A stretch of DNA of 21,833 bases from Mesostigma viride (taxonomy: Eukaryota; Streptophyta; Mesostigmatophyceae; Mesostigmatales; Mesostigmataceae): assembly GCA_009746045.1 (NCBI GenBank), contig RPFO01001817.1, forward strand, positions 1-21,833. Direction: 5' to 3'. Each line of letters begins with the position of its first letter. Within the stretch, counting starts at the first letter, position 1. Under the pieces are notes generated by a model that was given only the letters and a program-made list of their open reading frames with translations, did not search any database and was not told the DNA's origin. This document shows, piece by piece, positions 10,401 through 19,339 of this stretch. The translations under genes and the position numbers were made by a program.

Positions 10401-11480
10401 TCCTCAACCTGGTCTACATCTGCGAGTGCAACGGCCTACCCGAGGTGGCCGAGTACTGGCGCCAGGTCGTCGCGATCAACGAGTACCAGAAGAAGCGGTT
10501 TGTGCACACGGTCATCTCCAGCATGTTCAACACGATCAGCGGCAAGAAGATCGCGATCTTTGGGTTTGCGTTCAAGAAGGACACGGGCGACACGCGCGAG
10601 TCGCCGGCCATTGACGTGTGCAACGGGCTACTGCAGGATGGCGCACGCCTGCAGGTGGGGGGCACGGGCCGTGTGGCACGGGTTGTCTTTTTCTGTAAGG
10701 GTTGGGGGTGACACGGCAGCATCTGGGGTGGCACCAATATGGGGTGCTCATCGCGGGTCATCGGGGTGATCCGGCTTGACCCATTCTGTAGCTGCCTGAA
10801 TGGTGCGGCGCCCCCGCTACTGCCAGCTAGGCCATCCTTCGAGCTTCCTGTGGCGCGATTTCACGCCCCTGTGCCCACCCACCAGCCTTCCACATGGCAA
10901 TTTGCATCGTTCCAAAGAAACAGCTGTGACTGTGCTGTTTTGCGTGTGTTTATGCCACCTTGATATAATGGCCCAATCCTCTTTTTTTTTTTCCCTTTTA
11001 GTCTCATATCCACCTCCCTAATGCTTCTCGTGAACAATCGCGCACCTTTCTGTGCCTGCAACTGTCTCGCCGCCTGCCTCCCCCCCCCCCCCCCGCCCCG
11101 TCCCTCCCCTGCAGGTGTACGACCCGCAGGTGAGTGCAGAGAACGTCCATCGGGAGCTGAGCATGCCCAAGTTTGAGTGGGACCACCCGATGAACAGCAT
11201 GGGCAGCATGCCCGGCCAGAGCCCACGCACGCTTGAGGAGAAGGTGTCGTGCTTCTCTGACCCGTACGAGGCGACCAAGGGCTGCCACGCCATCTGCGTG
11301 ATGACGGAGTGGGACGAGTTCAAGAAGCTCGATTACACGCGCATATTTGGCGCGATGATCCATCCGGCGTTCATCTTTGACGGGCGCTCCATCCTTGACC
11401 ACGACACGCTGCGCACGCTTGGGTTCATAGTGTATGCGATCGGCAAGCCGCTCGCGTCCGAACCCTTCTTCCAGAACTAA
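7412..11480 (+). CDS. UGDH: UDP-glucose 6-dehydrogenase
   Basis: Oxidises UDP-glucose to UDP-glucuronate with two NAD+ in the cytosol, supplying precursors for cell-wall and matrix sugars. Six exons: 7412-7492, 7637-7723, 8390-8671, 9313-9388, 10098-10654 and 11115-11480 (TAA). Together they give 482 residues, close to the roughly 480 of plant enzymes. An in-frame TAA nine bases upstream fixes the start. Visible motifs: NAD-binding [11 protein letters not shown] (5-15), [16 protein letters not shown] (exon 3), [16 protein letters not shown] (152-167, catalytic glutamates), [13 protein letters not shown] (209-221, Lys216 and Asn220) and [16 protein letters not shown] with catalytic Cys272 and Asp276. 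[14 protein letters not shown] and VMTEWDEF mark the C-terminal UDP-binding half. Introns are 144, 666, 641, 709 and 460 bases, all GT..AG, and every downstream exon starts with GT. Exon 1 uses mixed codons while exon 3 is extremely GC-rich. Nothing in the coding part looks broken. Confidence 0.98.
8672..8784 (+). repeat. Tandem array at 5' end of UGDH intron 3
   Basis: Four diverged units of about 27-30 bp (starting near 8672, 8701, 8731 and 8758) share the core GGGCCCGCTAGCCT.GACAAG. The first unit begins exactly at the intron's GT. Units 1 and 2 both open with GTGAGGGGG, so the donor motif is duplicated 29 bases downstream of the real one. Units 3 and 4 have lost that GT. Confidence 0.9.
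9221..9310 (+). repeat. 30-bp tandem array at 3' end of UGDH intron 3
   Basis: Three units of exactly 30 bp start at 9221, 9251 and 9281 (core GTCGGCACGTGTTCATTTCC). The last runs straight into the splice acceptor at 9311-9312. In the first two units the matching position reads TTCTG where the real site reads ACCAG. Each unit therefore repeats the intron's 3' end, but only the last ends in AG. Confidence 0.9.
9461..9596 (+). repeat. 25-bp minisatellite in UGDH intron 4
   Basis: About 5.4 units of 25 bp (consensus GCTGCCGTGTGGTGGTGTCT followed by TCCGC) start at 9461, 9486, 9511, 9536, 9561 and 9586, with only a few substitutions between copies. Because 25 is not a multiple of three, each reading frame shows the same repeating peptide shifted, which explains the overlapping open frames here. 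It is intronic, between exon 4 and exon 5 of UGDH. Confidence 0.93.
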
Positions 11481-11694
11481 GCCCCCTGAAGCGTGGCGTG
11501 GCCATGCGGGGGAAGCTCGGTTTACATGTGGACCGTGAGCTGAACCTCCACGCACACCTGCCGGTGGTGTTCCAAGGGCAGGCGGCCATGTACTTACAAG
11601 CGACAAGTAATGCAGTAATGTCGTCTGCCAACTGACTGGGTATCCCAGGGTTCAAGGGCGTAGGTTGAATAGCATGCAGGTGGGGATCCAAATG

Positions 11695-11700
11695 AATAAA
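11695..11700 (+). terminator. Possible UGDH polyadenylation signal
   Basis: AATAAA lies 215 bases past the UGDH stop. A second AATAAA is at 11914-11919. I see no TGTAA, the signal typical of volvocine algae, between the stop codon and the reverse transcriptase remnant except one at 12058. Which signal is used cannot be told from sequence alone. The remaining 11481-11976 stretch shows nothing else I can name and is taken as 3' UTR and spacer. Confidence 0.35.
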
Positions 11701-11976
11701 GTGCCTTCAGCTCATGCCGTTTGTCTGTTCAAAGCCTAGTCCAGGAGTGCGGTTTTACCCACTAGGGGTATCCTAGCTGGCAAAGACCTTTCCGTTAATT
11801 GGGGCATTTGATGTGCATCTGGCGCCCATGTCCAAATCTGTGTTGGGAATGTTCAAACTGCATGCATGCAGTTTTGTTCTGCAATGTGCTGCAGCCTACA
11901 AGAGGCATTCTCAAATAAAGGTACACGGAATTTGATTTTCTGTGGCTGATTCTGTCAAAAAAATAGTAACTGTACA

Positions 11977-12029
11977 ATCGGTGCCGATTGATATCTGATA
12001 CGTATCAGACATCAAAATCGTGCCACCGG
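11977..12029. repeat. Palindrome with 16-bp perfect core
   Basis: TCTGATACGTATCAGA at 11994-12009 equals its own reverse complement. The symmetry extends outward with small gaps: GAT and CGATT on the left mirror ATC and AATCG on the right, then CGGTG mirrors CACCG. Total imperfect arms are about 25 bases. It sits between the UGDH 3' end and the first recognisable reverse transcriptase residues, and could be an element border, a hairpin or a protein-binding site. Confidence 0.6.
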
Positions 12030-12064
12030 CAAGCATTTATTGCTGCCATTCGCCGGCTGTAAGA

Positions 12065-12680
12065 GGGCTCACAGGCAGTAGTGCGGACTGTGGAAGGCAC
12101 CACCCACCATTCCCCCTTCCCAACGGGGAATGGCAAGGTTGTGTCCTGTCCCCATATCGGTTCATTATTGTCGTGGATCACGTCATGCGCGTCAGGCATG
12201 CACGAGCGCACTTTATCGCTCTAGCTTAAGGGGTTCGAGCCTGGCTTGGACATCCTGATAACGAGCGCCAAGAGGGCGGCGCGGCGGTGGCCCTGGTACG
12301 TTACAGGTGTCCGATCGATCGACCTGATTTATGCGGATGATACCACCCTCATCGAGCGCCCCAAGCGCATCCAGACCTGGCTAGACTGCCTGGGCTTGGC
12401 CGAGGCGCGGGCGGTAGGCCGGGTTGGAGATTAGTGTCAAAACTGAGGCGATGGTGATTGGGGCTACCAGTCGCCTGCCACGGCCGCCCGCGCCTGCTAG
12501 ACGGGTAAGGAGGTACCCCGTTTCGTGACCGCTTCAAACTGCTGGGGAGTGCATGCTCCCTGACATGCACCGCCGCCGATGTGGACATGACCCGCATTGG
12601 CCTGGCCTGGGCCTGGCTCGATCCGTTCACTCAACACCTACTGGCACTCGGCATCCGTCCACGTTCGTCCGGCCGTCCCG
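12065..12680 (+). mobile_element. Degenerate non-LTR (LINE) reverse transcriptase remnant
   Basis: Pieces of a LINE-type reverse transcriptase run in order on the plus strand in shifting frames. First comes a segment with NGEWQGCVLSPYRF and VDHVMR (12112-12198), the QGxxLSP block of the fingers/palm. After a frame change near 12212-12235 comes SIDLIYADDTTLIE, the catalytic YADD box (about 12322-12363), then a helical stretch. After another shift near 12410-12422 comes GLEISVKTEAMVIG, the block after the active site. Last is FKLLGSACS (from about 12534) with RIGLAWAW, the thumb-like segment. No endonuclease domain or 3' UTR is recognisable. At least two frameshifts and stop codons make it inactive. 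The clade (RTE/CR1-like) is a guess. Confidence 0.72.
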
Positions 12681-12685
12681 GCCTC

Positions 12686-12813
12686 CTCCCTCCCTCCCTC
12701 CCTCCCTCCCTCCCTCCCTCCCTCCCTCCCTCCCTCCCTCCCTCCCTCCCTCCCTCCCTCCCTCCCTCCCTCCCTCCCTCCCTCCCTCCCTCCCTCCCTC
12801 CCTCCCTCCCTCC
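12686..12813. repeat. (CCCT)n microsatellite
   Basis: About 32 uninterrupted copies of the tetramer CCCT on the plus strand. It begins directly after the last reverse transcriptase-like residues. Some LINE clades end in short tandem repeats, so it may have grown from the element's tail, but it could also have expanded there independently. Confidence 0.97.
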
Positions 12814-13611
12814 ATTGGGGATTAATACTCCGTGACTCCCCAACCGCGGCGTACGCGCTTACTTACATAATACCCTCATTTTATTAATGGTTGTATTGCT
12901 CCCACAGTGTGGCGGCCCGGCACCCTGCTGTGGAGAGAGCGCTCTGTGGCCTGCCCACTAAATTGTTGCTTGGAGAGAAGCTAGGGCGCCCCCCCTCCTC
13001 ATTGTGTAAAGGGGTTGAAGGTTCCTTTACTCTGTATTGGCACCCATGTGACGCCTGCTGATAGCTGCACGAACTGTTAGCTGCACGAACTCCCGGCCAC
13101 AGTGGCGGTCATGCATGAAAAACTAAGGGCATAATTCCAACTAGCTTCGATCAATGAGACAACCAGCGCAGGCCAGAAATCTATAGAATCCGGACTGTGC
13201 ATGGTAGCTCAAGCATGCCATTATCTTATCAGCGTTTCGAGTCGTTCGGGATTTGATTACAATGCAATCCAACTTGACTACAATGCACAATTTCATATTA
13301 CTGTCGTGTCTTACTCATGGAGACAAAAATAATATGCAAAAGAGCATGCATGAACATGCCTCTTGTCGCGGCAAGGCATCGTGGTTTGCCCTGTGCCCAG
13401 GTGAACACCAACACTGGTCAAAGGACAGCTTATTGATCGGGCTGCCTCACGTTTGATCCTTCACGCATCGACTCCTAGATATTTCTGCATTCTCGCCTGC
13501 CAGCGCAGAAGTCCAATAGTACACAAACCATTTCATGCATGTGAAGGACAAGGGGTATTAGGCCACCAATGAAAAAGGGCAACGATCAATACCTGGGGAT
13601 GGACATTCACA
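12814..13611. other. Spacer downstream of MED17
   Basis: No gene is supported here. The stretch is AT-richer than the MED17 exons and should contain that gene's 3' UTR and polyadenylation site on the minus strand. AATAAA occurs on the minus strand at 12885-12880 and TGTAA at 13261-13257 and 12867-12863. A 14-base direct repeat (TAGCTGCACGAACT) occurs twice at about 13062-13092. The open frame at 13253-13456 resembles nothing I recognise. Confidence 0.5.
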
Positions 13612-16600
13612 TCAAAGGCAGGCCCGAATATTGCAAATCACATCAGATGCAAACATGCTCTGCGCAGCTCCCATTCCATGGGCGTTCTCCCATTCCATGC
13701 ACGTTCTCAAGGCATTGTGCACGTACCTGACCCATCAAGTACGCAGGGAGCTCGCGGATACGTAGCGAGAGAGATTCAGACAAGCCATGCCGCCGCTCCT
13801 CTTGGCGTTGCCGGCTGTCCACCCCCCCGCGACCTTCTTCCCTTGAGAACGCCAGCCGCACTGTCGCTGGCGCATCCCCCACCATGCCTTGCGCGTTCGT
13901 CACACCGTTCAACAGCGACAACTGCTGCGAGCGTGACACACCCGTAATGCTGGTGGCGGCTCCGCCCATCTCAGCGAGCGGCGCGGGCAGCATGCCCTGC
14001 TTCCTGTGCAGCAGCTGGCGCAGGAAGGATGCCGCGTGCAGGCTGCCCAGACGGCCTCGCACTTGCACCACATCGCTCGAGGTAGGCCGTGCTGATGACG
14101 ACGATGAGGAGGAAGGCGTGGCGGTTGCCAGTTTGAGCTGGGCGAGAAACGTGGGTGGGAGGCTGACCTGCACCGCGGTCACAAGGGGATTCCCCGTTGC
14201 CTGCCAGCAACAGCGCAGCCCTGGTAGCACGTCCACCTGCGGCAAATATCGTGTGCGGACGCCAGCAGCGGGGACAGATACTGGGGACAGGCATAGACAT
14301 GAGCACTCCTCCTGGACACGCCTTGAGGCATGTGGATGCAAATACCCACGAAGTTAGCCAGAACAGGGCGGATGGGCCATGCGCTGCCACTTCTTTTGTA
14401 AACACATCAACACAAGGACAACACCAGTGGGCATGCTGGCACCAGTTCTCTGGACCAAGCTATGCCGTGTGAACCAACCTACAGCAGTTGCCTCGCACAG
14501 CTGCGCAAAGGTGGCAAGGGGCTGACAGCTTGCCAGCCAGCCCTTGACCCTGCTTTCATCAAGACAGGACAAACAGGCCATGTCACACGCTGGATTGCTG
14601 CCTCTACTCCCTCTCTCCACTCCCTTTCTCCACCAACCCCGACCCCCAGGCTTCCCCTGCCCGCTGCCCCCTGCCCCCTGCCCCCTGCCCCCTGCCCCTG
14701 CCCCTGCCCGTGCCCCTGCCCCTGCCCCTGCCCCTGCCCCTGCCCCTGCCCCTGCCCCTGCCCCTGCCCCTGCCCCTGCCCATGCCCCTGCCCCTGCTCC
14801 TGCCCCTGCCCTATACGACCACCAATGGCAACAACCACGCACCAAGCCGTCTCGTCACCACTGCTACCACCCCCTTCAAGTATGCACGCACCAAGCCATC
14901 CAATGTCGCCATGAGGCGTGCGCGGGCCTCTGCGTGCGCCAGCATGGCCAGAAGGTCGTCCAGGCCCACCGCGGGGCGCATGGGATGAGGGGCCAGGGTC
15001 CCTGATCCCATTCCATGGGACGCCGCCGAGTGTTTGCCAGACGCGGCCAGCGCGGGCTGTGCTGGCGCACGCAGCAGCGCGCCTGCTCCCACCCCTCCCC
15101 CATCCACATCCCCTCCAGGCCTGCCTCCATGCGTCCGGACACAGGGGGGATCCATCTTGCGCAGGAACCATTGCTCCATAAGGAGAGACACTGAGGTGTC
15201 TGTTAGCCCTGCGGCGTTGCCTCTTCCTCTTGGCCGAGAACACGCGAAGGCCTTTGATGCTACCGACATCACCACCGCGAGCGACCCAACTCCCGCACCT
15301 CCTCCCCGGTCGCTGCCCCCGTCCAACATGTCGATGGGACCATCCAAAGCCCCCGAGGTCGCTTCATGGCTACTGACAGCCCCCACCGCTGGCAAGCTGC
15401 TCCCGTGCTGCCTCGGCCACCCCGTCAAGCGCAGCGTGCGCCCGGCGTCGCACCCTGGCAGGTGCATCTCCAATGCGGTGGCCACGCAGCGGGTCACGTC
15501 GACACCGCCGTGCGCCACCAGCGGGTCGCATCGCACCGCCTCCATCAGCTGCCGTTGGGGAGGGTTGAGGACCACCAAACAAAGACCCCAAACAAAGACC
15601 TTAAAACAAGGAGAACTCATGAAAAACCACCCGTCAAAGGCCATCAGTTGACGGCCATCAAGCAACCAAGGACCACGAAGCCAACAAATCAGCAAACAGA
15701 TCACCAGAAAACATCCACCAATGGCCACTACCATCTACCAATGGCCATCAACCAAAGGCCGCCGATGCCAGCCAGTCACTTACCGTACCTCGCGTACTAC
15801 CGCAGCACCCACCTCGCTGTGGAACAGGCCCCGTTGCGCCGCGTGAAGGCGCGCGTGCGCCAGCTGGACCGGCAGCGACGCGGCATCCTCTTGGCCAGAG
15901 GCCCCTGGACCCAGGGAGAAGGGCGACTCCGCCGCCATTTGCTGGCAAACATTACCATCACGGGGCCCTGCCACCCCGCCCCACTCCTCATACCCCCCCA
16001 CACTGTCATCATCGGCCACTATGCTCGCCTGCATGTCGACACACGGCAGGGTGGGCGGCACGACCACAGATACCCCAGTGTCTCGACGACGGCGCGCCCT
16101 CGCCGACTCATGCAGATGTCCCTCGCTCGCGCCGCCCGCACCGCCACCATCCCTGGGTCCCGGTGCCATGACCAGGCGAGGCATTGCGGGGGTGGGCAGG
16201 GAGGCGGCCTTGGTCGCGCCAGCAGCAGCGCACGCCACGCGGGAGGAATAAGGCAGGCTCAGGTCCACGGTGAAGGGGCGTGCGTCCGTGGCATCGGCGT
16301 CACCTGCCTGGGAGCCGCGGCCCATGGCGGCCCCCGTTGAGGTGGCGGGCCTGCGCAGGCGCCACACGCGCTGCAGCCTGCAGCAACACACATGGCCCGC
16401 CCGCCCGCCCGCCCGCCCGCCCGCCCGCCCGCCCGCCCGCCCGCCCGCCCGCCCGCCCGCCCGCCCGCCCGCCGCCCGCCCGCCCGCCCGCCCGCCCGCC
16501 CGCCCGCCGCCCGCCCCCCCGCCCGCCCGCCCGCCCGCCCGCCCGCACATTCGTGAGCACATGCGTGTGGCATGGATGATGGCATGGGCGATGCCATGGA

Positions 16601-18638
16601 CGATGGCATGGACGATGGCATGAATGATGGCATGGATGATGGCATGGATGATGGCATGGATGATGGCATGGATGATGGCATGGATGATGGCATGGATGAT
16701 GGCATGGATGATGGCATGGATGATGGCATGGATGATGGCATGGATGATGGCATGGATGATGGCATGGATGATGGCATGGATGATGGCATGGATGATGGCA
16801 TGGATGATGGCATGGATGACGGCATAAGTTGCCGAGAACGATGCAAGGGGCGGTGTTGCGGTCAGACAAGGATAAAGCAGAACTGCTCTATTGTCCTCCA
16901 AAAAGTAAAAAATCCTGCCTGCCTGCCTGCCTGCCTGCCTGGGCGTGTGCGTGTACGTATGTGCACCCAGCCCGCCTCACCTCTCCAGCTGCTCATAAAA
17001 CCGTGCCTCCGCCTCCGCCTGTCGCCGCAGCTGCTCCGCCCCCTCTGCCAGCACGCCCGCCACCTCCCTCAGCGCGCGCTGCTTGCCGTGCAGCCGCGCG
17101 CCTGCTTCCGTCACTGCCTCCGCACCATGCAGGCGGGGCTTGGGCAGCGTGGCGACTGCCAGCTCGCGCCCACCCTCCACGCGCGCCAACAGGTCGATCA
17201 TCACCGCCAGCTCCTCGCGAGCGCCCTCCAGGGACTCCACCACACCCGCCCAGGGGTCAGGATCCCCCTGGCCCGGGACGAGGGCTAGCGGATCCCCTGC
17301 GGCGACGCTGGGAGTTGCCGTGGGTGGGGTGTTGGGTGCTGCGGGCATGCTGGCGCCCGCGGTGGCGGTGCGCTGCGCATGTGCCAGCTGTACCAGGAAG
17401 GCTTCATCAGTGCCGAAATCCCTGGCAGGGCAAGGCAGCATGGGTGGAGGGGATTCGCAAAGCTCGTGAGGAGAGAGCATGTGAACCTGGCAAATGTCTG
17501 GCTTGGAACAACAGGGTCAACCATCGCGGGGAAAAGTCCAAAAGGATAAACTACCCAGCTAAAGGTATAAACTGCCAAGCCAAAAATATAACTGGCGAGC
17601 TAAAAGTATAAACTGGCAAGCTTAAAATGGCAAGCTAAAGGGATGAACTGGCAAGCTAAAAGGACAAACTGGCAAGCTAAAAGGACAAGCTGGAAAGCTA
17701 GAAGGACAAACTAGCAAGCTAAAAGGACAGACTGGCAAGTTAAAGGATAAACTGGCCAGCTAAAAGAGAACTGGCAGGGATACCTGTGAATGGGTACGTG
17801 TACATGGAAACGTGTAGTGGGGTACGTGTAATTGGGGGCTTGCGGCCCAGGGTCCGCATGGCACCTCCGATGACAAATAAAAAAAACTCAGCCACGCTCC
17901 CACAGAAGAACGTCCACAGTCCTTGGGGAATGAATGACTCTCCTACAGATGTGTACAAGATGTCCCCAGTGTAGTCTTCCGTTGGGTGCAGAGAGCAGGG
18001 CACACCTGGCGAAGCCATCAGCAGGGAGATACATAGCACAGGGCATTCTATCAATTCCCAAAAGGCCTTCAATATCCCAGCGGCCGTTGCCAATCCTCGC
18101 CGCAGCAAGCTACCGGCTGTAGATCGTGGCAGTCCACAACGCAAGCTAGAAACAGATATAGCTGCCAGCCTTACCGAGAACATATCGTAGCTGCCCAGGT
18201 TTGCACAGGTGGGCGGCTGCAATGCCTGGTGGAAGGCTGGCATGCGACGAAAAAGCCCCCCTAGGAACAACCTGTAGGGAAACGAGCAGCCTGATATCTA
18301 ATATCTAATGAGTTCTACCTGCAGCAGCATATACAAACTTTGGTAGACAGGCGGCGCACTGTCAACTCAGTCCGACGTTTCTACTCCCCTTGGGTTCAAG
18401 GTGGTGGCGCGCCGGGGATAGTAAAATACGGCGAACATTACAAACAGCAATGAGAGGGGGGGGGGGGGGCAGGGACTCGGAACATAGACTAGGGACAGCA
18501 AGTTGGACCATGGAGGGTGAGGCCAACATACTTCACAAAGGTTTCAGCGCCGGTGTCATCAATTGAACGAAGCCTCTTCGTGGACTCCGCACGGATGACA
18601 ACCGGGACAGCCCGTTTGTTTTCTTGCCTCGAAGCCAT
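13612..18638 (-). CDS. MED17: Mediator of RNA polymerase II transcription subunit 17
   Basis: MED17 is a core head subunit of Mediator, which links transcription factors to RNA polymerase II in the nucleus. Six minus-strand exons: 18532-18638, 16981-17421, 15789-16377, 14892-15548, 13727-14236 and 13612-13659. All introns are GT..AG and phases agree throughout, giving 783 residues. The ATG follows an in-frame TAA. Family marks against the plant protein as I recall it: TKRLRSIDDTGAETFV (20-35), AREELAVMIDLLARVE, the helix ARFYEQLERLQRVWRLRR built across a splice, HAAQRGLFHSEV, RLMATLDGLVDVLPGL across another splice, PLVTAVQVSLPPTFL, and RELPAYLMGQ. Low-complexity Gly/Ala/Ser/Pro insertions make it longer than the roughly 650-residue plant form. 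The last exon is short and ends earlier than the plant C terminus, so the 3' end is the weakest part. Intron 1 is 1,110 bases and holds an unexplained open frame. Confidence 0.83.
14664..14812. repeat. (CCCCTG)n microsatellite in MED17 intron 4
   Basis: Four or five 7-bp CCCCCTG units (from about 14664) are followed by roughly twenty 6-bp CCCCTG units to 14812, with a few single-base changes. In the MED17 transcript (minus strand) it reads (CAGGGG)n, with G4 runs at regular spacing suited to RNA G-quadruplexes. Long open frames across it on both strands come from the repeat. Confidence 0.95.
16395..16547. repeat. (CCCG)n microsatellite near the MED17 intron 2 acceptor
   Basis: Roughly 38 copies of CCCG on the plus strand, with three length variants (near 16471, 16507 and 16514). 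It ends only 17 bases from the exon 3 border at 16377. In the transcript it is (CGGG)n, placed where a polypyrimidine tract and branch point would be expected. Confidence 0.95.
16569..16825. repeat. 12-bp tandem repeat GGCATGGATGAT in MED17 intron 2
   Basis: About 21 copies of the 12-bp unit GGCATGGATGAT, near-identical except for the first four, which carry GGC or GAC variants. Because 12 is a multiple of three, all frames stay open, reading (MDDG)n, (MAWM)n or, on the minus strand, repeating Met-Pro-Ser-Ser or His-Ala-Ile-Ile. It lies wholly within intron 2 of MED17, so I do not call a gene from it. Confidence 0.95.
16914..16940. repeat. (CCTG)n short microsatellite
   Basis: Almost seven CCTG tetramers, about 40 bases inside intron 2 from the MED17 exon 2 donor. 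This is the third simple repeat in that 603-base intron. Confidence 0.93.
17540..17777. repeat. About 21-bp diverged minisatellite in MED17 intron 1
   Basis: Some eleven diverged copies of a unit close to AACTGGCAAGCTAAAAGGA, with length varying from about 17 to 22 bases by small indels. It lies in intron 1 of MED17. Divergence between neighbouring copies suggests it is older than the perfect microsatellites nearby. Confidence 0.9.
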
Positions 18639-19116
18639 TTATATTTCTCGCCGTTGGTAATTGAACGGGTCTGCAACATAACAGCAATTACAAGCAAAGG
18701 AAGCCCCAGCACTGCCCTTGTACACACCCCATTACAGCGCTCCAGCAATGCTGCTAGGAACCCAAACGCTTTTTCTGCACAATCCCTGACAACATGCGTA
18801 ATGCCGTGTGGGCAATTGGCAGCCTCCCTTTCTTTCCTATAATCACCTAGCTCAAAAAACTCCCTTTTTCCTTCCCCCCCATAGCTCCCACCCTAATCAT
18901 GGAATTCCAAACACAAGTTCCTGCCCGGCTGCCCCAAGTGCCTCTGATGAAGTCAAACTTGAAGCACAAATGCACGGTGGCGTGTGACAGCATTGACATG
19001 GCCACCAACATGCGGTCGAAGCTCCTACGGTCCTCTGTGGTTGTTCCCTCGGGTTGGGGACAACGCCTCCACCATCCGACGGCCCCAATCCCTCGCGTCG
19101 CGTCTATGTGGTTTGT

Positions 19117-19205
19117 CGGATACATCTGTGCGGTTTTTCGGCTACATCTGTGCGGATTTCGGCTACATCTGTGCGGATTTCGGCTACATCTGTGCGGTTC
19201 TCGGG
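19117..19205. repeat. 21-bp tandem repeat
   Basis: Four units of 21 bp around the core GGCTACATCTGTGCGGATTTC. The first (GGATACATCTGTGCGG) and last are diverged. Since 21 is a multiple of three, both strands stay open across it. No coding gene is supported. Confidence 0.9.
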
Positions 19206-19339
19206 TGTACCTGTCCGTCCGTCCGTCAGATTCACCCATCTGACGGTCGTAAAACGTTGGGAGAGTAAATGGGTGGGAGAGATGAGCATTCTTGTTGTTC
19301 TTGTGTCCCACGCCGCACATGGGCAGCAGAGAATCTACA

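Noticed and set aside
12553-12887. Pro/Ser-rich or Glu/Gly/Arg-rich proteins
   Set aside because: Translation of the (CCCT)n repeat in different frames.
14354-15243. Gly/Ala- and Gly/Gln-rich minus-strand proteins
   Set aside because: They cross the (CCCCTG)n repeat, which lies in MED17 intron 4 by phase-consistent splicing on both sides.
15034-16340. Long plus-strand frames antisense to MED17 exons 3 and 4
   Set aside because: GC-rich coding DNA commonly leaves the opposite strand open; these have no family resemblance while the minus strand matches MED17.
16572-17288. 238-codon plus-strand frame starting with (MDDG)n
   Set aside because: It combines the intronic 12-bp repeat with the antisense of MED17 exon 2; no separate coding evidence.
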